DNA of 64,000 nt from Hypericum androsaemum (Eukaryota > Streptophyta > Magnoliopsida > Malpighiales > Hypericaceae), in contig OZ023198.1 in assembly GCA_963995505.1 (NCBI GenBank), forward strand, positions 6,782,558 to 6,846,557. The letters run 5' to 3'. Made by a program: the position numbers and the translations under genes. Below the pieces are notes generated by a model. It saw only the letters and a list, made by a program, of their open reading frames with translations. It searched no databases and was not told the origin of the DNA. Below are positions 23,108 to 35,299 of this stretch, piece after piece. Numbering within the stretch: the stretch's first letter is position 1; every line of letters begins with the position of its first letter.

Positions 23108-23983
23108 GAAAAGGATTTGTCCTCAAATCTTCACCTACATCAAACGGACTCAAATCAGTAACATTGAAAGAAGCACTAACATTATACTCACCTGACAGGT
23201 CAAGCTTGTAGGCATTTTCATTGATGCGTTCAAGCACTTGAAATGGACCATCTCCCCGTGGTAGCAACTTTGAACGCCGTTGCGCGGGAAAGCGTTCCTT
23301 TCGCATGTGCACCCAGACCCAATCTCCAGGCTCAAAGACAACCTTGTGCCGTCCTTTGTTTGCTTGTCTCGCGTAGTGCTCCATTCGTTTCTCTATGTTC
23401 ATTCGCGCCCTCTCATCCAGTTGCTTGACAAAATCAGCCTTCTTCTTGCCATCTAAGTTAACATGCTCACTCGAAGGCAAAGGTGATAAATCCAAAGGAG
23501 TCAAAGGATTAAATCCATAAACAAGCTCAAATGGTGAGAATTGAGTAGCAGAATGAACGGAACGATTATAAGCAAATTCAACATGTGGCAAACATTCTTC
23601 CCAAGTCTTAATGTTATGCTTGATAAGTGCTCTCAATAAAGTAGACAAGGTCCTATTGACAACTTCAGTTTGACCATCAGTTTGTGGATGACAAGTAGTA
23701 GAAAATAACAACTTGGTACCTAACTTACTCCACAAGGTCTTCCAAAAGTAACTCAAGAACTTAGCATCTCTATCAGAAATAATAGTTCTAGGCATACCAT
23801 GCAACCTAACAACTTCTCTAAAGAACAGATCAGCAATGTTTGAAGCATCATCAGTCTTATGGCATGGAATAAAATGTGCCATCTTAGAAAACCTATCCAC
23901 TACCACAAAGATTGAATCCCTTCCACGTTTAGTCCTAGGCAGTCCTAACACAAAATCCATAGAGATATCAATCCAAGGCTCAC

Positions 23984-24476
23984 TAGCGTAGCACAACGGA
24001 GCGTTCGAACAAATCACGAAGATGTTAACTCGAAATTGGTTAGGGTAACTTTAACTCGCAACTTCCGCTGACGGGCTAAAGCTTGCTGAAATAAATCCAG
24101 CGGCCAGCTAGGGCAATCCTAACATGGAAACACAGAAAACACTCCGCAATAACGTGCTCTTCAAAGAGTTTTGGATTCCAAATTCAGCTGCTTATTATTC
24201 ATTCAATTCGGACTTATAAGGAGGCGGGTTTACAGCCTACAATAATGCGGAAATAAAGGCTAAGCTCCTCCACTCCCTCTGGCCATTTCTCCACTTTAAC
24301 CTCCCTACTTAATGACAATTATCTGCCTTATTACATTAAAGACAAAGTCCAATCAGCTGACCCAAATTAAAACGAAATTAAAACACACAACATTAAAAGC
24401 GAACAACGCCATGCACTCGTCAACTTGATCAGGCCATGCACACGTCCAATGCACTTGTATTCGGCTTCCTACGCCA
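23984..24476 (-). repeat. 3' LTR of F
   Basis: 493 bp, TAGCGTAGC...CCTACGCCA on the + strand. Preceded by TSD CTCAC. Confidence 0.93.
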
Positions 24477-24489
24477 TCCTCCCCTTCTT
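24477..24489 (-). other. Polypurine tract of F
   Basis: AAGAAGGGGAGGA on the - strand, immediately next to the 3' LTR start TGGCGTAG. Here, unlike in A/C/D, the pol stop (24499-24501) lies before the tract. Confidence 0.85.
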
Positions 24490-24498
24490 GAAACGATG

Positions 24499-27400
24499 CT
24501 AGTCTCGAGCAGCCAGCTTACTAGGCATAGGAAGAGGATCAAAATATGGAGTTAAATCCGCAACATTGAAGGTTTTGGATACCCCAAACTCCTCCGGAAG
24601 GTCAATCACATAGGCATTATCATTCACTCGCCTCAAGACCTTGTAAGGGCCGAACTTCCTCGCCTGGAGTTTGCCGCCCATGCCGGATGGCATGCGTTCC
24701 TTTCTGAAGTGCACCATTACTTGTTCTCCGGGCAGGAACAATTGCTCTTTCCGTTTTGCATCAACTCTCTCCTTCTCTTTAGCATAGGTCGCTTCCAATC
24801 TCTTCTTCACGGCATCCAGGACAGATTGCACGTGCTCCGCATATGTGATGGCAGCAGGATTAGCTCGCGTAGGCCTAGGCACGGTGGAGACATCCACAAG
24901 GTGATTCGGAACCTTTGTATAAACCAAGGAAAAAGGAGACTTCCCTGTTGATCTGTGAACCGCGCCATTATAAGCAAATTCCGCGATAGGTAGGGCTAAA
25001 TCCCATTACCTCTGCCTTTCGTGACACAAACTCCGCAAGAGGTTGCCAAGGGTGCGGTTGGTTGCCTCGGTCTGGCCATCCGTTTGTGGGTGTGCGGCTG
25101 TACTGAACTGAAGAGTGGCATCAAACATCCTCCATAGTGTTTTCCAAAAGCTGGCGAGAAACTTGGTGTCTCGATCTGAGGTGATTGACTTCGGCACCCC
25201 GTGCAAGCGAACTACTTACTTGAAAAAGTGCTTGGCCACTGCGTGCGCATCGTTGGTCTTTTTGCACGCAATGAAGTGCGCCATCTTCGATAACCTGTCA
25301 ACCACAACAAAAATTGAGTCTGTTCCTCGCGGTGTGCGCGGCAAACCAAGCACGAAGTCCATGCTCAAGTCTTCCCAAAATTCTTCAGGAATTGGTAGAG
25401 GTGTATATAGGCCAGTATTGTGCACGGTTCCTTTCGTTTCTTGGCACACTCGGCAATGCTTTACGAACTTAGCAATTCCTTTTGCCATCTTCAGCCAGTA
25501 GAACCGTTCTTGCAACGATGCGAGGGTCTTATCACGACCAAAATGGGCAGAGAGAGCTCCTCCATGCATCTCCCACATCAACTGATCACGTAGAGAAGTG
25601 TTAGGAATACACAATTGGTTACCTTTCATTAAGTAACCATCCTGCAAGAAAAAGTCTTCGAACCCTCTTCCATCTTTGCACTTCAGCCATATCTCTCCGA
25701 AGTCATCATCTTGCTCATAAAGTTCTCGCAAACATTCAAAGGCCGTGATCGTGCCTCTCAATTCAGTAAGCAAAAGAGACCTTCTACTCAATGCATCCGC
25801 AACTACATTCTGAGCTCCACTCTTATGCATTATCTTGAAAGGAAACTTTTGTAGATACGTACACCATCGTGCATGCATAGGATTAACTATCTTGGACTGA
25901 TCATGCAAGAACATCAATGCCCTATGGTCAAAATAAAGCACGAATTCCTTACCAACCAAGTAGTGCTCCCACGTCTTAAGAGCTCGGAAAACAGCATAGA
26001 ACTCCTTCTCGTAGGTTGTCCATTTCTGCCTTGGCTCACTTAGTTTCTCGCTGAAATACGCAAGGGGCCTCTTCTCTTGGGACAAGAAAGCTCCTATTCC
26101 GAGTCCTGATGCATCCACTTCTACTTCAAATAATTTCGCAAAGTCCGGGAGTGCTAGAACAGGTGCGTTGCTTAGCTTTTCTTTCAACCGTAAGAATGCT
26201 TGCTCAGCTTCTTCTCCCCACACAAAGGAAGTATTCTTCTTGAGTAGGGACGTAAGTGGGGCTGCAATCATACTGAAGTCCCTTATGAACCTTCGGTAAA
26301 AGGTAGCCAATCCAAGGAAACTTCTTGTCTGGCTCACGTTCGTGGGTGCGGGCCAGGAACTGATTGCATCAACCTTGGATTGATCGACGTGAATTCCTTC
26401 CTTGCCGACAATGAACCCCAAAAACAACAACCTCTCCTTCCAGAAGCTACATTTCTTCAAGTTCATGTACAACTTATTGCTTTGGAGAGCTGCGAACACT
26501 TCTTTCAAATGCACGATGTGATCTTCCTCGGTCTTGCTATACACGAGGATGTCATCGAAGTACACCACAACGTACTTGTCAAGAAAAGGCTTCATGACTT
26601 GGTGCATCAATCTCATGAATGTGCTCGGCGCGTTGGTCAGACCAAATGGCATCACGAGCCATTCATACAAACCATCCCTTGTCTTGAAGGCAGTCTTCCA
26701 CTCGTCCCCGGGTCGAATTCTGATCTAGTGGTACCCACTTCGTAGGTCAATCTTGGTGAAAATAGTGGCTCCACTCAGATTGTCTAACATGTCATTGAGC
26801 CGCGGAATTGGGAATCGATACCCGATAGTAATCTTGTTGATTGCACGGCTGTCTATACACATCCTCCACGTTCCATCCTTCTTAGGCACGAGAAGGGCTG
26901 GAACTCCACAGGGACTCAAGCTCTCCTGTACGTAGCCTCTATTTAGGAGTACTTGAACCTGCTCTCTTAGAATCTGATTCTCCTTAGGACTCATCCTGTA
27001 GTGTGGTAAATTAGGAAGAGTGGCTCCCGGAATTAGATCAATCTGGTGTTGTATGTCTCTCAATGGAGGTAACCCCTCGTGCAGGTCGTCTTTCACCACA
27101 TCCGGGAATAATTCAAACAGCTTCAACACTTGATCAGGCAAGGGCTTATCCTCCTCTACCTCGCGAAGTGTCGCATGCTTCATCACAAAAAGATGACACC
27201 ACTCAGAGGCATTCATAGCATCCACGACTTCCTTAGAGAAAGAAACCATCGTAACCAACTGTATGGCATTGTTTGATTGCGCTTTCCCTTGCTTCGGCTT
27301 CTTAGGTAGTAGCGTGAACTGCTTACTTCCCTTTTGTACCTCGTACGTGTTCTCCTTGCCTTTGTGCACTGCTTGATTATCAAATTCCCACGGTCTGCCC

Positions 27401-28929
27401 AACAGAATGTGGCAAGCATCCATCTCAAGTACGTCACAATTCACTACGTCTTGAAACTTGCCTATCTTGATCGGGATAGTGCACTTGGTGCTTACTTTGA
27501 TTCCTCCTCCGGAGCGAACCCAACCAATGGAATAGGGTGCGGGGTGCGGTGTAACTTGCAATCCAAGCTTCTCCACGATCTGCTTGCTAATAAAGTTTTC
27601 TTGACTCCCTCCATCAATAATCACTTCACACACTTGGTCGCCAACGTGGCATCGCGTGCGAAAGAGGTTGTGCCTTTGAGAGTCATCTTTCTTATTCGTG
27701 GTCAATGCAAGCTTTCGCAAGACACCACAATACTCAACATCATCTTCTCCAGATGCATCCGGGTCCTCTTCTCCACTTTCATCAACTGGGGCACATAAAT
27801 AAGATCCGGATGGCTCCTCATCCTCGTCTACTCGATCACAAAGTTGAGCAAATTTCCGCCTCGGACAATCACTTGACTTGTGTCCTAAGGCATTGCACTT
27901 GAAACACCTGATACCCGCATTCACCTCCGGCTCCTTTCCTTTCCGCTGTGGAGATGGAGTTTCAATTGGAGCTCGTTGCCTCGGAGCTTGCCTCTCCTCC
28001 GAAGTTCTCACAACTCCTTTGTCACTTGCCCCCTTAATTTGATTCGAGGACTGACCAGGGTTAAAATAACGACTAGGAGTCGATTTCTTCTTCTTGAGAG
28101 TAGCCCCAATCTTCCTTTCCTTGTGACAAGCATCCTGGAAGTACAAGAACGTATCGAACTCCATCTTGCTTTTGACCTCATAATTCAGACCATCAACAAA
28201 CCTAGCAATCAGCTGGTCCTCATTCTCTTCTACATCATTCCTCGAAGCTAGACGCATAAATTCCACAATATACTCATCGACGGTGCGGTTACCTTGATTG
28301 CACGACAAGAATTGTAGGTAGAGGGTCTGATGGTGATCCACGGGTAACAACCTAGCTCTCAAGGCTTGCTCCATCGTGGGCCAGTCCCGGATTGGAGGCT
28401 CTCCTCTTCTCCTCCGAGAGTCTTGCTCTTTCCTCCACCATACAGCTGCACCCGACTCTAATTTGAAAGCGACATAATTCACCTTCTGTTCCTCCGTCAG
28501 TTCCATGCAATCAAAGTATTTTTCAACCGAGTCCAGCCAGTTCAGAAACGTCTCAACATCCACATCACCGAAGAACTTCTCAATGTTCATCTTAAAAGGG
28601 CGATCCACCCTCCTATACTCTCCTCCTCGCTCATAATCCTCCCTATAGGCTTCTCTTCTAGGAGCGCGTCCTAGATCACCTCGTCCTCCACCTCCTCTAC
28701 CTCGTCCTCTCAACCCTCTCCCTCCCCTTCTCACATAAAGGGTAGCATCTGAATCTACATCCTCCTCTTCCTCTCTTTGATCATTACGTACCTCAGCTGG
28801 AGGGGGTTGCCCTACGGGTGGTTGCACCGCAAGGTTGTCCAGGCGTGTAAGGATTGCCTGAATTGTCGCCTCCATTTGAGTGAATCTCTGATTCATGTCA
28901 GGTCTTGGGGGGTCATTAGGATCGGCCAT
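24499..28929 (-). pseudogene. gag-pol: Gag-pol of element F, one frame with three nonsense codons
   Basis: The ATG at 28929 opens a frame of 1476 sense positions. Gag: an RG-rich patch at residues about 68-85, capsid-like region about 110-270, CCHC knuckle 342-355 (CFKCNALGHKSSDC). Protease has DGGS, followed by reverse transcriptase with YFDD, RNase H, HHCC/DDE integrase and a GPY-type module (GPYKVLRRVND) ending shortly after with NVADLTPYF; no chromodomain is seen. Stops interrupt the frame at 26725-26727 (TAG in the RT motif GYHQIR, where CAG is expected), 25216-25218 (TAA in the integrase, GAA expected) and 25006-25008 (TAA, CAA probably expected). All pieces share one frame, so no frameshift has occurred. 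Related to chromoviruses lacking a chromodomain; clade not certain. Confidence 0.9.
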
Positions 28930-29090
28930 AGTGCATCGGCTTTTGGTGGTGCTTGGTGGTTTAAAATGAGACTTGGATCAGGAGATCACGAAGTCTTGTG
29001 GATCGGCTCGTAGATGGGGTCTCTCGCAACTCACCAGGTGATAACGTGCACTCAATCTCAACGTAGAAGCTGAGATGGATCTCACTCTTG

Positions 29091-29101
29091 CTCTGATACC
29101 A
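29091..29101 (-). other. Primer-binding site of F
   Basis: TGGTATCAGAG on the - strand, two bases from the 5' LTR. Confidence 0.88.
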
Positions 29102-29103
29102 CT

Positions 29104-29596
29104 TAGCGTAGCACAACGGAGCGTTTGAACAAATCACGAAGATGTTAACTCGAAATTGGTTAGGGTAACTTTAACTCGCAACTTTCGCTGACGGGCTAAA
29201 GCTTGCTGAAATAAATCCAGCGGCCAGCTAGGGCAATCCTAACATGGAAACACGGAAAACACTCCGCAATAACGTGCTCTTCAAAGAGTTTTGGATTCCA
29301 AATTCAGCTGCTTATTATTCATTCAATTCAGACTTATAAGGAGGCGGGTTTACAGCCTACAATAATGCGGAAATAAAGGCTAAGCTCCTCCACTCCCTCT
29401 GGCCGTTTCTCCACTTTAACCTCCCTACTTAATGACAATTATCTGCCTTATTGCATTAAAGACAAAGTCCAATCAGCTGACCCAAATTAAAACAAAATTA
29501 AAACACACAACATTAAAAGCGAACAACGCCATGCACTCGTCAACTTGATCAGGCCATGCACACGTCCAATGCACTTGTATTCGGCTTCCTACGCCA
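29104..29596 (-). repeat. 5' LTR of F
   Basis: 493 bp, followed by TSD CTCAC. A CTTATAAG motif near 29333-29340 on the - strand is the best TATA candidate. Confidence 0.93.
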
Positions 29597-32500
29597 CTCA
29601 CTAGGTATAGGTAGTGGGGTATACAAACCGTGGGGTTTCACCTTCGACTTGGCTTGCTGGCATGTGATGCAACGTTCACAAACTCTTTCAACGTCACGCT
29701 TCATATGCGGCCAATAGAAGTGATCTTGTAGCATTGCCAAAGTCTTTGTGATTCCAAAGTGCCCCATCAATCCGCCTCCATGTGCCTCCTGAATTAGCAA
29801 CTCTCGCATAGAACAATTAGGCACACAAAGTTTGTTCTCACGAAATAGGTAACCTTCAGTCTGAAAAAATTTACCACTCGCACTCTTCTCCGTAGCTCGG
29901 AACAGATCACCAAAATCAGTATCATCAGCATACAACTCTTTAATGTGTTCAAAACCAATTAACTTCGCATCAAGAGTTGAGATCAAAGCATACCTTCGCG
30001 ATAGGGCATCAGCTACTACATTTTCCTTACCTTGCTTGTAGCGAATGACATAAGGAAATGTCTCAATGAACTCCACCCATCGTGCATGCCTTTTATTCAG
30101 CTTGTGTTGCCCCTTTAAGTGCTTGAGTGATTCATGATCAGTGTGGATCACGAATTCCTTGGGCCACAAGTAATGCTGCCATGTTTCCAACGCTCGAACT
30201 AGTGCATACAACTCTTTGTCATAAGTTGGATAGTTCAAGGTTGCTCCACTTAGTTTCTCACTAAAGTAGGCAATTGGTCTCCCTTCTTGCATGAGGACAG
30301 CTCCAATACCTATACCTGAGGCATCACATTCAACTTCAAAGGTTTTAGCAAAGTTAGGCAAACCAACAAAGGAGCATTAGTCAACTTCTCTTTGATGAGT
30401 TGGAATGCGTTCTCTTGAGCTTCTCCCCAACTAAATCCAACGTTCTTCTTGATGACTTCAGTGAGGGGCGCGGCTAGGCTACTAAAGTCTTTCACGAACC
30501 TCCTGTAAAAGCTAGCTAAGCCATGAAAACTTCGAACATTAGCAACACTTGTAGGACTTGGCCAGTCCCGTATGGCTCGGATCTTCTCCTCATCAACCTG
30601 TATTCCGTGAGCACTAACAACAAAACCCAAGAATACAAGTTTATCTGTGCAAAAGGTGCACTTCTTCAAGTTGGCAAACAATTGATCCTCTCTAAGTGCA
30701 TCTAGGACAGATTTCAAATGCTCTACATGATCCTCTAAACTCGTACTATAAATGAGTATATCATCAAAGTACACAACGACAAATTTGCCAATGAATGGAC
30801 GTAAGACATGATTCATAAGGCGCATGAATGTACTAGGTGCATTAGATAACCCGAACGGCATGACCATCCACTCATACAACCCATATTTTGTTTTAAAAGC
30901 AGTCTTCCACTCATCTCCTTCTTTCATCCTAATCTGATGATAACCACTTTTTAAGTCAATCTTAGAAAACATGCAAGAACCATGCAACTCATCTAACATG
31001 TCATCTAAGCGAGGAATAGGGTGACGATATTTTACCGTGATGTTGTTGACAGCCCGGCAATCAACACACATCATCCATGATCCATCCTTCTTAGGCACAA
31101 GTAGGACTGGAACAGCACATGGGCTCATGTTTTCTCTCACGTACCCTTTTTCCAAAAGCTCATTGACTTGCCTCTCAAGTTCCTTTGTTTCCTCCGGATT
31201 ACTTCTATATGCGGGGCGGTTAGGTATGGTAGCTCCTGGAACAAAGTCAATTTGATGCTCAATCCCTCGTATAGGTGGTAATCCAGCTGGTAGCTCTTCG
31301 GGAAAGACATCCTTGTAGTCCTGCAAGAGAGAAACAATCACACTAGGCAAGTGTGGCTCAAGTTCGTTAGTGATAAAAAGTGTCTCCCTATACCGGAGTA
31401 AGATCATAGACTTTTTTTCAAAACAAGCTTGCTTGATTTCACTTGCTCCCACATAGTAGTTCTTTTTCCATCCCTCGGAATTTCTCTCAATGGCCGATTT
31501 CAATTCTGTTTTTCCGGCTTCTTTTGTTCGCTCCATTGTATCCTCTCTTTTGGCCGTGTTTCCTTTCTGTTTTTTGGCTTCTTCTCTCCTCTCAATTCGT
31601 TTCTTTTGCTCACTTTTTTTTCTCTCATCACTTTCTTTTTGTAACTTCATCTGATCTTCACAAACTTGTGATGGCGCTAAGGGTGCCAAAGTGAGCACAC
31701 GCCTATTGAGTGTAAATGAGTACTTGTTGGTGTGTCCGTCATGAGTTACTCTTCTATCAAACTGCCACGGCCCCCCCAACAGGAGATGACTAGCTTGCAT
31801 TGGCACAACACTTCATCTTCGTACTTGCCAATGCGGAATGTCACTAGCACTTGCTTCTCCACTCGTACTTCTCCACTATCATTCAGCCATTGCAGCTTGT
31901 AAAGTTTAGGGTGTTTCATCGTGAGTAGCCCTAACTTCTCAACCATAGTAGTGCTTGCCACGTTAGCACAGCTGCCTCCATCAATGAGGACACTACACAC
32001 CTTGTCCTTGACATAACATCTTGTATGGAAGATGTTCTCCCTTTGTGCTTTGTCATCTTCTTCTCTTGCTTGCAAGTTCAAGACTCTTCTTGCCACTAGA
32101 GTGAGTCCTTCAGGAACTTGAATTTCCTCTTCGGATACGTCTTCCAATGAAGGCATGCTATCATGATCCGAATCTTCTCCTTCTGTTACGACCTCCCCAC
32201 TCTCGCTAATCACCATAATCTGTTTGTTAGGGCATTGACTTGAGATGTGCCCCCTTCCTTGACACTTGAAGCACTTGATATCACGGTTTCGTGTGGGAGT
32301 GGCTTCCACCTTCTTTTGGGGATTGGCATTGGAACTCTCAGTCTTGTGCTCTATCTTGGTTGCCTGTGGTTTTTCAAATTTCTTTGAATAGTTTGGCTTC
32401 CAATTAGCAGTTGATGTAGCTCTTGTCCCTCCTCCTCCTCTCTTCAGTTGCTTCTCAATTTTCGTGGCCATATGCACCATGTCCTCCAACTCCACATAGT

Positions 32501-33335
32501 GTTGCAACTCTACTTTGTCATGGATCTCAGGATTGAGTCCATTCAAGCACCTTGCCATGGTAGCTTCTATATCTTCCTCCACATCAGCTCTTATCATGGC
32601 CATCTCCAATTGTTTGTAATATTCTTCCACGCTCAGTCTTCCTTGTCTCATCCCTTGTAACTTCTTGTATAGCTCTCGGTAGTAATGACTTGGCACAAAA
32701 CGTTTCCTCATCACCACTTTCATCTCCTCCCATGTAGCTATAGGACGCTCTCTATTACGCCTCCTGCTTGTGACAAGTTGATCCCACCACGTTATAGCAT
32801 AATCAGCGAATTCAGTCACAGCTAGCTTTACCTTTTTTGCTTCGGAACAGTCGTGGCAATCAAACAAGAACTCAATCTTCTTCTCCCACTCTAGGTATGC
32901 CTCCGGGTCAGAACGACCTGCAAAGGAAGGTATCTTCAGCTTAATACTTCCCAAGTTGTCATCTCTTCTTCGCCTTGCCTCTCTAGGTGGGCGGTTAGTC
33001 CTTGCTCGCCTAAAATTCCTTGTAGAACCTACGTCCTCCTCCTGGAAAGGGTCGGAATCTTCTTCACTTGTGCTTCCCAAAGGGGCTCTCCTTCTTTGTG
33101 CACGGAATTCTCCTCCACTTGTGCCTCCCAAAGGTGCAAACCTTCGTTGTGCTTAGACTTCGCTTCTTGGTTGTTGGCTGTTGCGAGTGTCCTCCATTGC
33201 ATCCATGCGTTGTTGCAACGGCTCCATCTCCGCTCGCATCATTTGTTGGAATTTTCCTGTCAGGGCCTCCACAAATACCTTAAGACCAACATCAGCCAAC
33301 GTACCCTCTTTTTCTCTTTGATCTTCGCAAGACAT

Positions 33336-33861
33336 ATCTGGCTGCAAGAAAATTTCGTTAGTAAAAAAAATTGATGGCCTCACAAGTTCACTCCCTTACG
33401 TGTTTACTCTCAATGTAAGTTGCACTCCAGTTCACTCGTGTTTGCACTCAATTCTTTGGCTTTTCTCTCTAATGCACTCACAACTCTTGCCTTTTTCCTC
33501 TCGTGATACTCTTGTACGTTCTTACTAAGCTAACAAGGCTTTGCTTGAACTACACGGATCACTATCAAAGGTAGTTCCTTGTTTTCTTGCGCTGCACGTA
33601 GATTACTTCGGATTTTCTTCCTCTTGTTTTCTGTCCGCCTATTGGTTTTTTGCTTATTGCTTCCTCTTTTGTTTCTCTTGCGTTCTTCTTGCTTCCTCTT
33701 TTCTTGCGTTTCCTCTTTAATTCGCAAGCTTCCTAATTCATCTTGTTCTTGCAATTTCCTATTTAGTCTTGCTTCTTCTTTTGTTTTCCGTTTCTTTTCT
33801 CTTTTTTTTTTCTTTTGATTAGAATACACAACCTAGAATAACTAAGTCACGAATCTGATTG
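33336..33861 (-). other. Leader of element D, left part
   Basis: Untranslated leader between the gag ATG and the insertion point of C; the rest (40672-40760) continues beyond C. It contains an A/G-rich tract and a lysine/arginine-rich 99-codon frame (33829-33530) not obviously homologous to the small leader frames of A and C. The acceptor-like TTGCAG before the ATG is conserved. Confidence 0.65.
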
Positions 33862-33866
33862 CTTGA

Positions 33867-34671
33867 TGATGTGAGCAAGCCTACGGATGCACCAACTATC
33901 AAGCTTGTAGACTCGAAGCAAGTTCAAGTTCCAATTGGGCCAATGACAAGAGCAAGAGCTAGGAAGTTGCAATCTGATTTCAATGGACTAATGCATGAAG
34001 TTTGGGCTCAAGCAAGTTCGTGGAGGACCAAGGACGTCCAAGAAACCCAAGGGAGGCCCATGCACGTTTTGGAGGCTGAATGGGAAGCTTGACATGCACG
34101 AAAGCTTCTAGATGCATGCGCACATGGAGAATCAAGAAGAATCAGCCTATTTAGGCCATGCATCTAATTGTTTTGGACGTGCAACTAGTAGCTATTCTAT
34201 TAGATATTATTTGCTTATATTATTCCTTGTTTAGTTGCATAAGTTCGGCCAGAATCTCCTTAGAATAGGAAAGAGAGTTTTGGCCAGCCTTTGAATTCCT
34301 TTTAAGGAGTTAGCTTGTTTAGGAATATTTTGGTACTTTGGGAGCCTATATAAAGAGGACTCCTAGCAATAAAACGTACACACACAATTCGGAAATACTT
34401 AGCATTGGCTAGTTGAGAGTTTGATACTCGTTTGTTCTTGCTTAGGCTGGTGAGTCGTCTTGGCTAGAATTTATCCTTCACTTATCAAGCGGATATTCCA
34501 TCCCCGCTTGTGGCGTGATACGACCTTAGGTCAAGGTTCAGAAGCCCTTGCAGCGGGTTGAGGTACAAATTCGTGCCTTAGTTCGTGTAAGTTCTTGTGA
34601 GTTGTGATCTGTTCCATTCTAAAGTAACAAACGGTCCGAGTTGTGAATCTTTTCCGCGGAGATTCATATCA
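33867..34671 (+). repeat. 5' LTR of C
   Basis: 805 bp, TGATGTGAGC...GATTCATATCA. Its first about 230 bp encode a copy of the polyprotein tail without the rest of pol, so the apparent 77-codon frame at 33859-34092 is LTR sequence and not a separate gene. Confidence 0.96.
34347..34354 (+). promoter_or_regulatory. TATA box of the C 5' LTR
   Basis: TATATAAA followed by AATAAA about 20 bp downstream. Likely core promoter and polyadenylation region of the R boundary. Confidence 0.72.
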
Positions 34672-34673
34672 GT

Positions 34674-34685
34674 TGGTATCAGAGC
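34674..34685 (+). other. Primer-binding site of C
   Basis: TGGTATCAGAGC, two bases after the LTR end; perfect initiator-tRNA-Met type. Confidence 0.92.
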
Positions 34686-35299
34686 TTAGCTTGTTACTTT
34701 AGTTCATTATCCTTGTTATTTTTGTTCTTGTTGGTTCGTTTTGTTGCTTGTTATTTTTTGTTCTTGTTGGTTCGTTTTCTCTCCTCGCTGTTTGAGAGAA
34801 AAGAGAGGAAAACAAACGAGTGAAGCAAGAAAAGAAAGAAAAGAAAAGAAAGAAAAAAAAGAAAAGAAAAGAAAAGAAAAAAAAAAGGAAAGAAAAGAAA
34901 AAGAAAAAAGGAAGCCGCAAGCTAAAGAGGAAGCAAGCTAAATTGGAAGTCTCAAGCTAAAGAGGAAGCAAATCCGAGGGAAGCTAGCAAACTAAGGAGG
35001 CGCAACAGCTGATCAAGAAAGGGGACGAGCAAGACTAAAAGAAAGACCAAAGAGGAACTTTAACATTCTGTTTGTTAAAGCGTGGAGCTCAAGCAAGGCC
35101 GTTCTAGCCTTAGTAAGAACATACAAGTATCACGAGAGGAAAAAGGCAAGAGTGTGCGAGTACCTTAGAGAGAAAAGCCAAATATTTGAGTGCAAAACAC
35201 GAGTGAACTTGAGTGCACCATACATTGAGAGTATACACGTAAGGGAGTGAGCTTGTGAGGCCATATTTTTTTTACTAACCAATTTTTCTTGCAGCAAAC
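34686..35299 (+). other. Untranslated leader of element C
   Basis: 614 bp. It contains a purine tract of A and G (about 34823-34910), a 66-codon lysine-rich frame from 34741, and splice-like signals before the gag ATG: GTAAGA near 35110, GTAAGG at 35239, CTAAC near 35275, a T-rich run and an AG at 35293-35294, five bases before the ATG at 35300. Confidence 0.7.

Larger units (their letters stand above)
23984..29596 (-). mobile_element. Ty3/gypsy element F, complete, nested in the D integrase
   Basis: 5613 bp with 493-bp LTRs and the target duplication CTCAC at 23979-23983 and 29597-29601. LTR ends on the - strand are TGGCGTAG...CTACGCTA, an unusual TG...TA pair. Primer site of the initiator-tRNA-Met type and a polypurine tract are present. 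About seven LTR differences by eye (1.4 %), all transitions, suggest roughly half a million years and cytosine deamination. This is a different family from A/C/D: LTRs are unrelated and the protein is only distantly similar. The single long frame carries three nonsense codons. Confidence 0.94.
22869..33335 (-). pseudogene. gag-pol: Gag-pol of element D, broken and interrupted by F
   Basis: The start ATG at 33335 follows the same acceptor-like TTGCAG as in A and C. Damage along the frame: an in-frame TAA at 33153-33155 in the early gag linker; a 10-bp deletion near 31810, between short ACAACA repeats in the protease region, shifting the frame; a 1-bp deletion near 30361 at the start of RNase H; and insertion of element F at 29597 in the integrase, just before its catalytic core. 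Downstream of F the integrase resumes at 23983 in the frame expected once F is removed, and ends at 22869 in the LTR. CCHC knuckle, DGGS protease, YFDD and HHCC motifs are still readable. The protein is about 85-90 % like A and C by eye. Not functional. Confidence 0.9.

Noticed and set aside
29549..29600. D integrase frame reading into element F as a fusion protein
   Set aside because: The last codons come from the F LTR. It is an insertion junction with a clean TSD, not a designed fusion.
33859..34092. 77-codon frame with TRARARK near the start of C, and similar short frames at 18675, 44444, 55493 and 61256
   Set aside because: These are the LTR-encoded pol tails in 5' LTRs, not separate genes.
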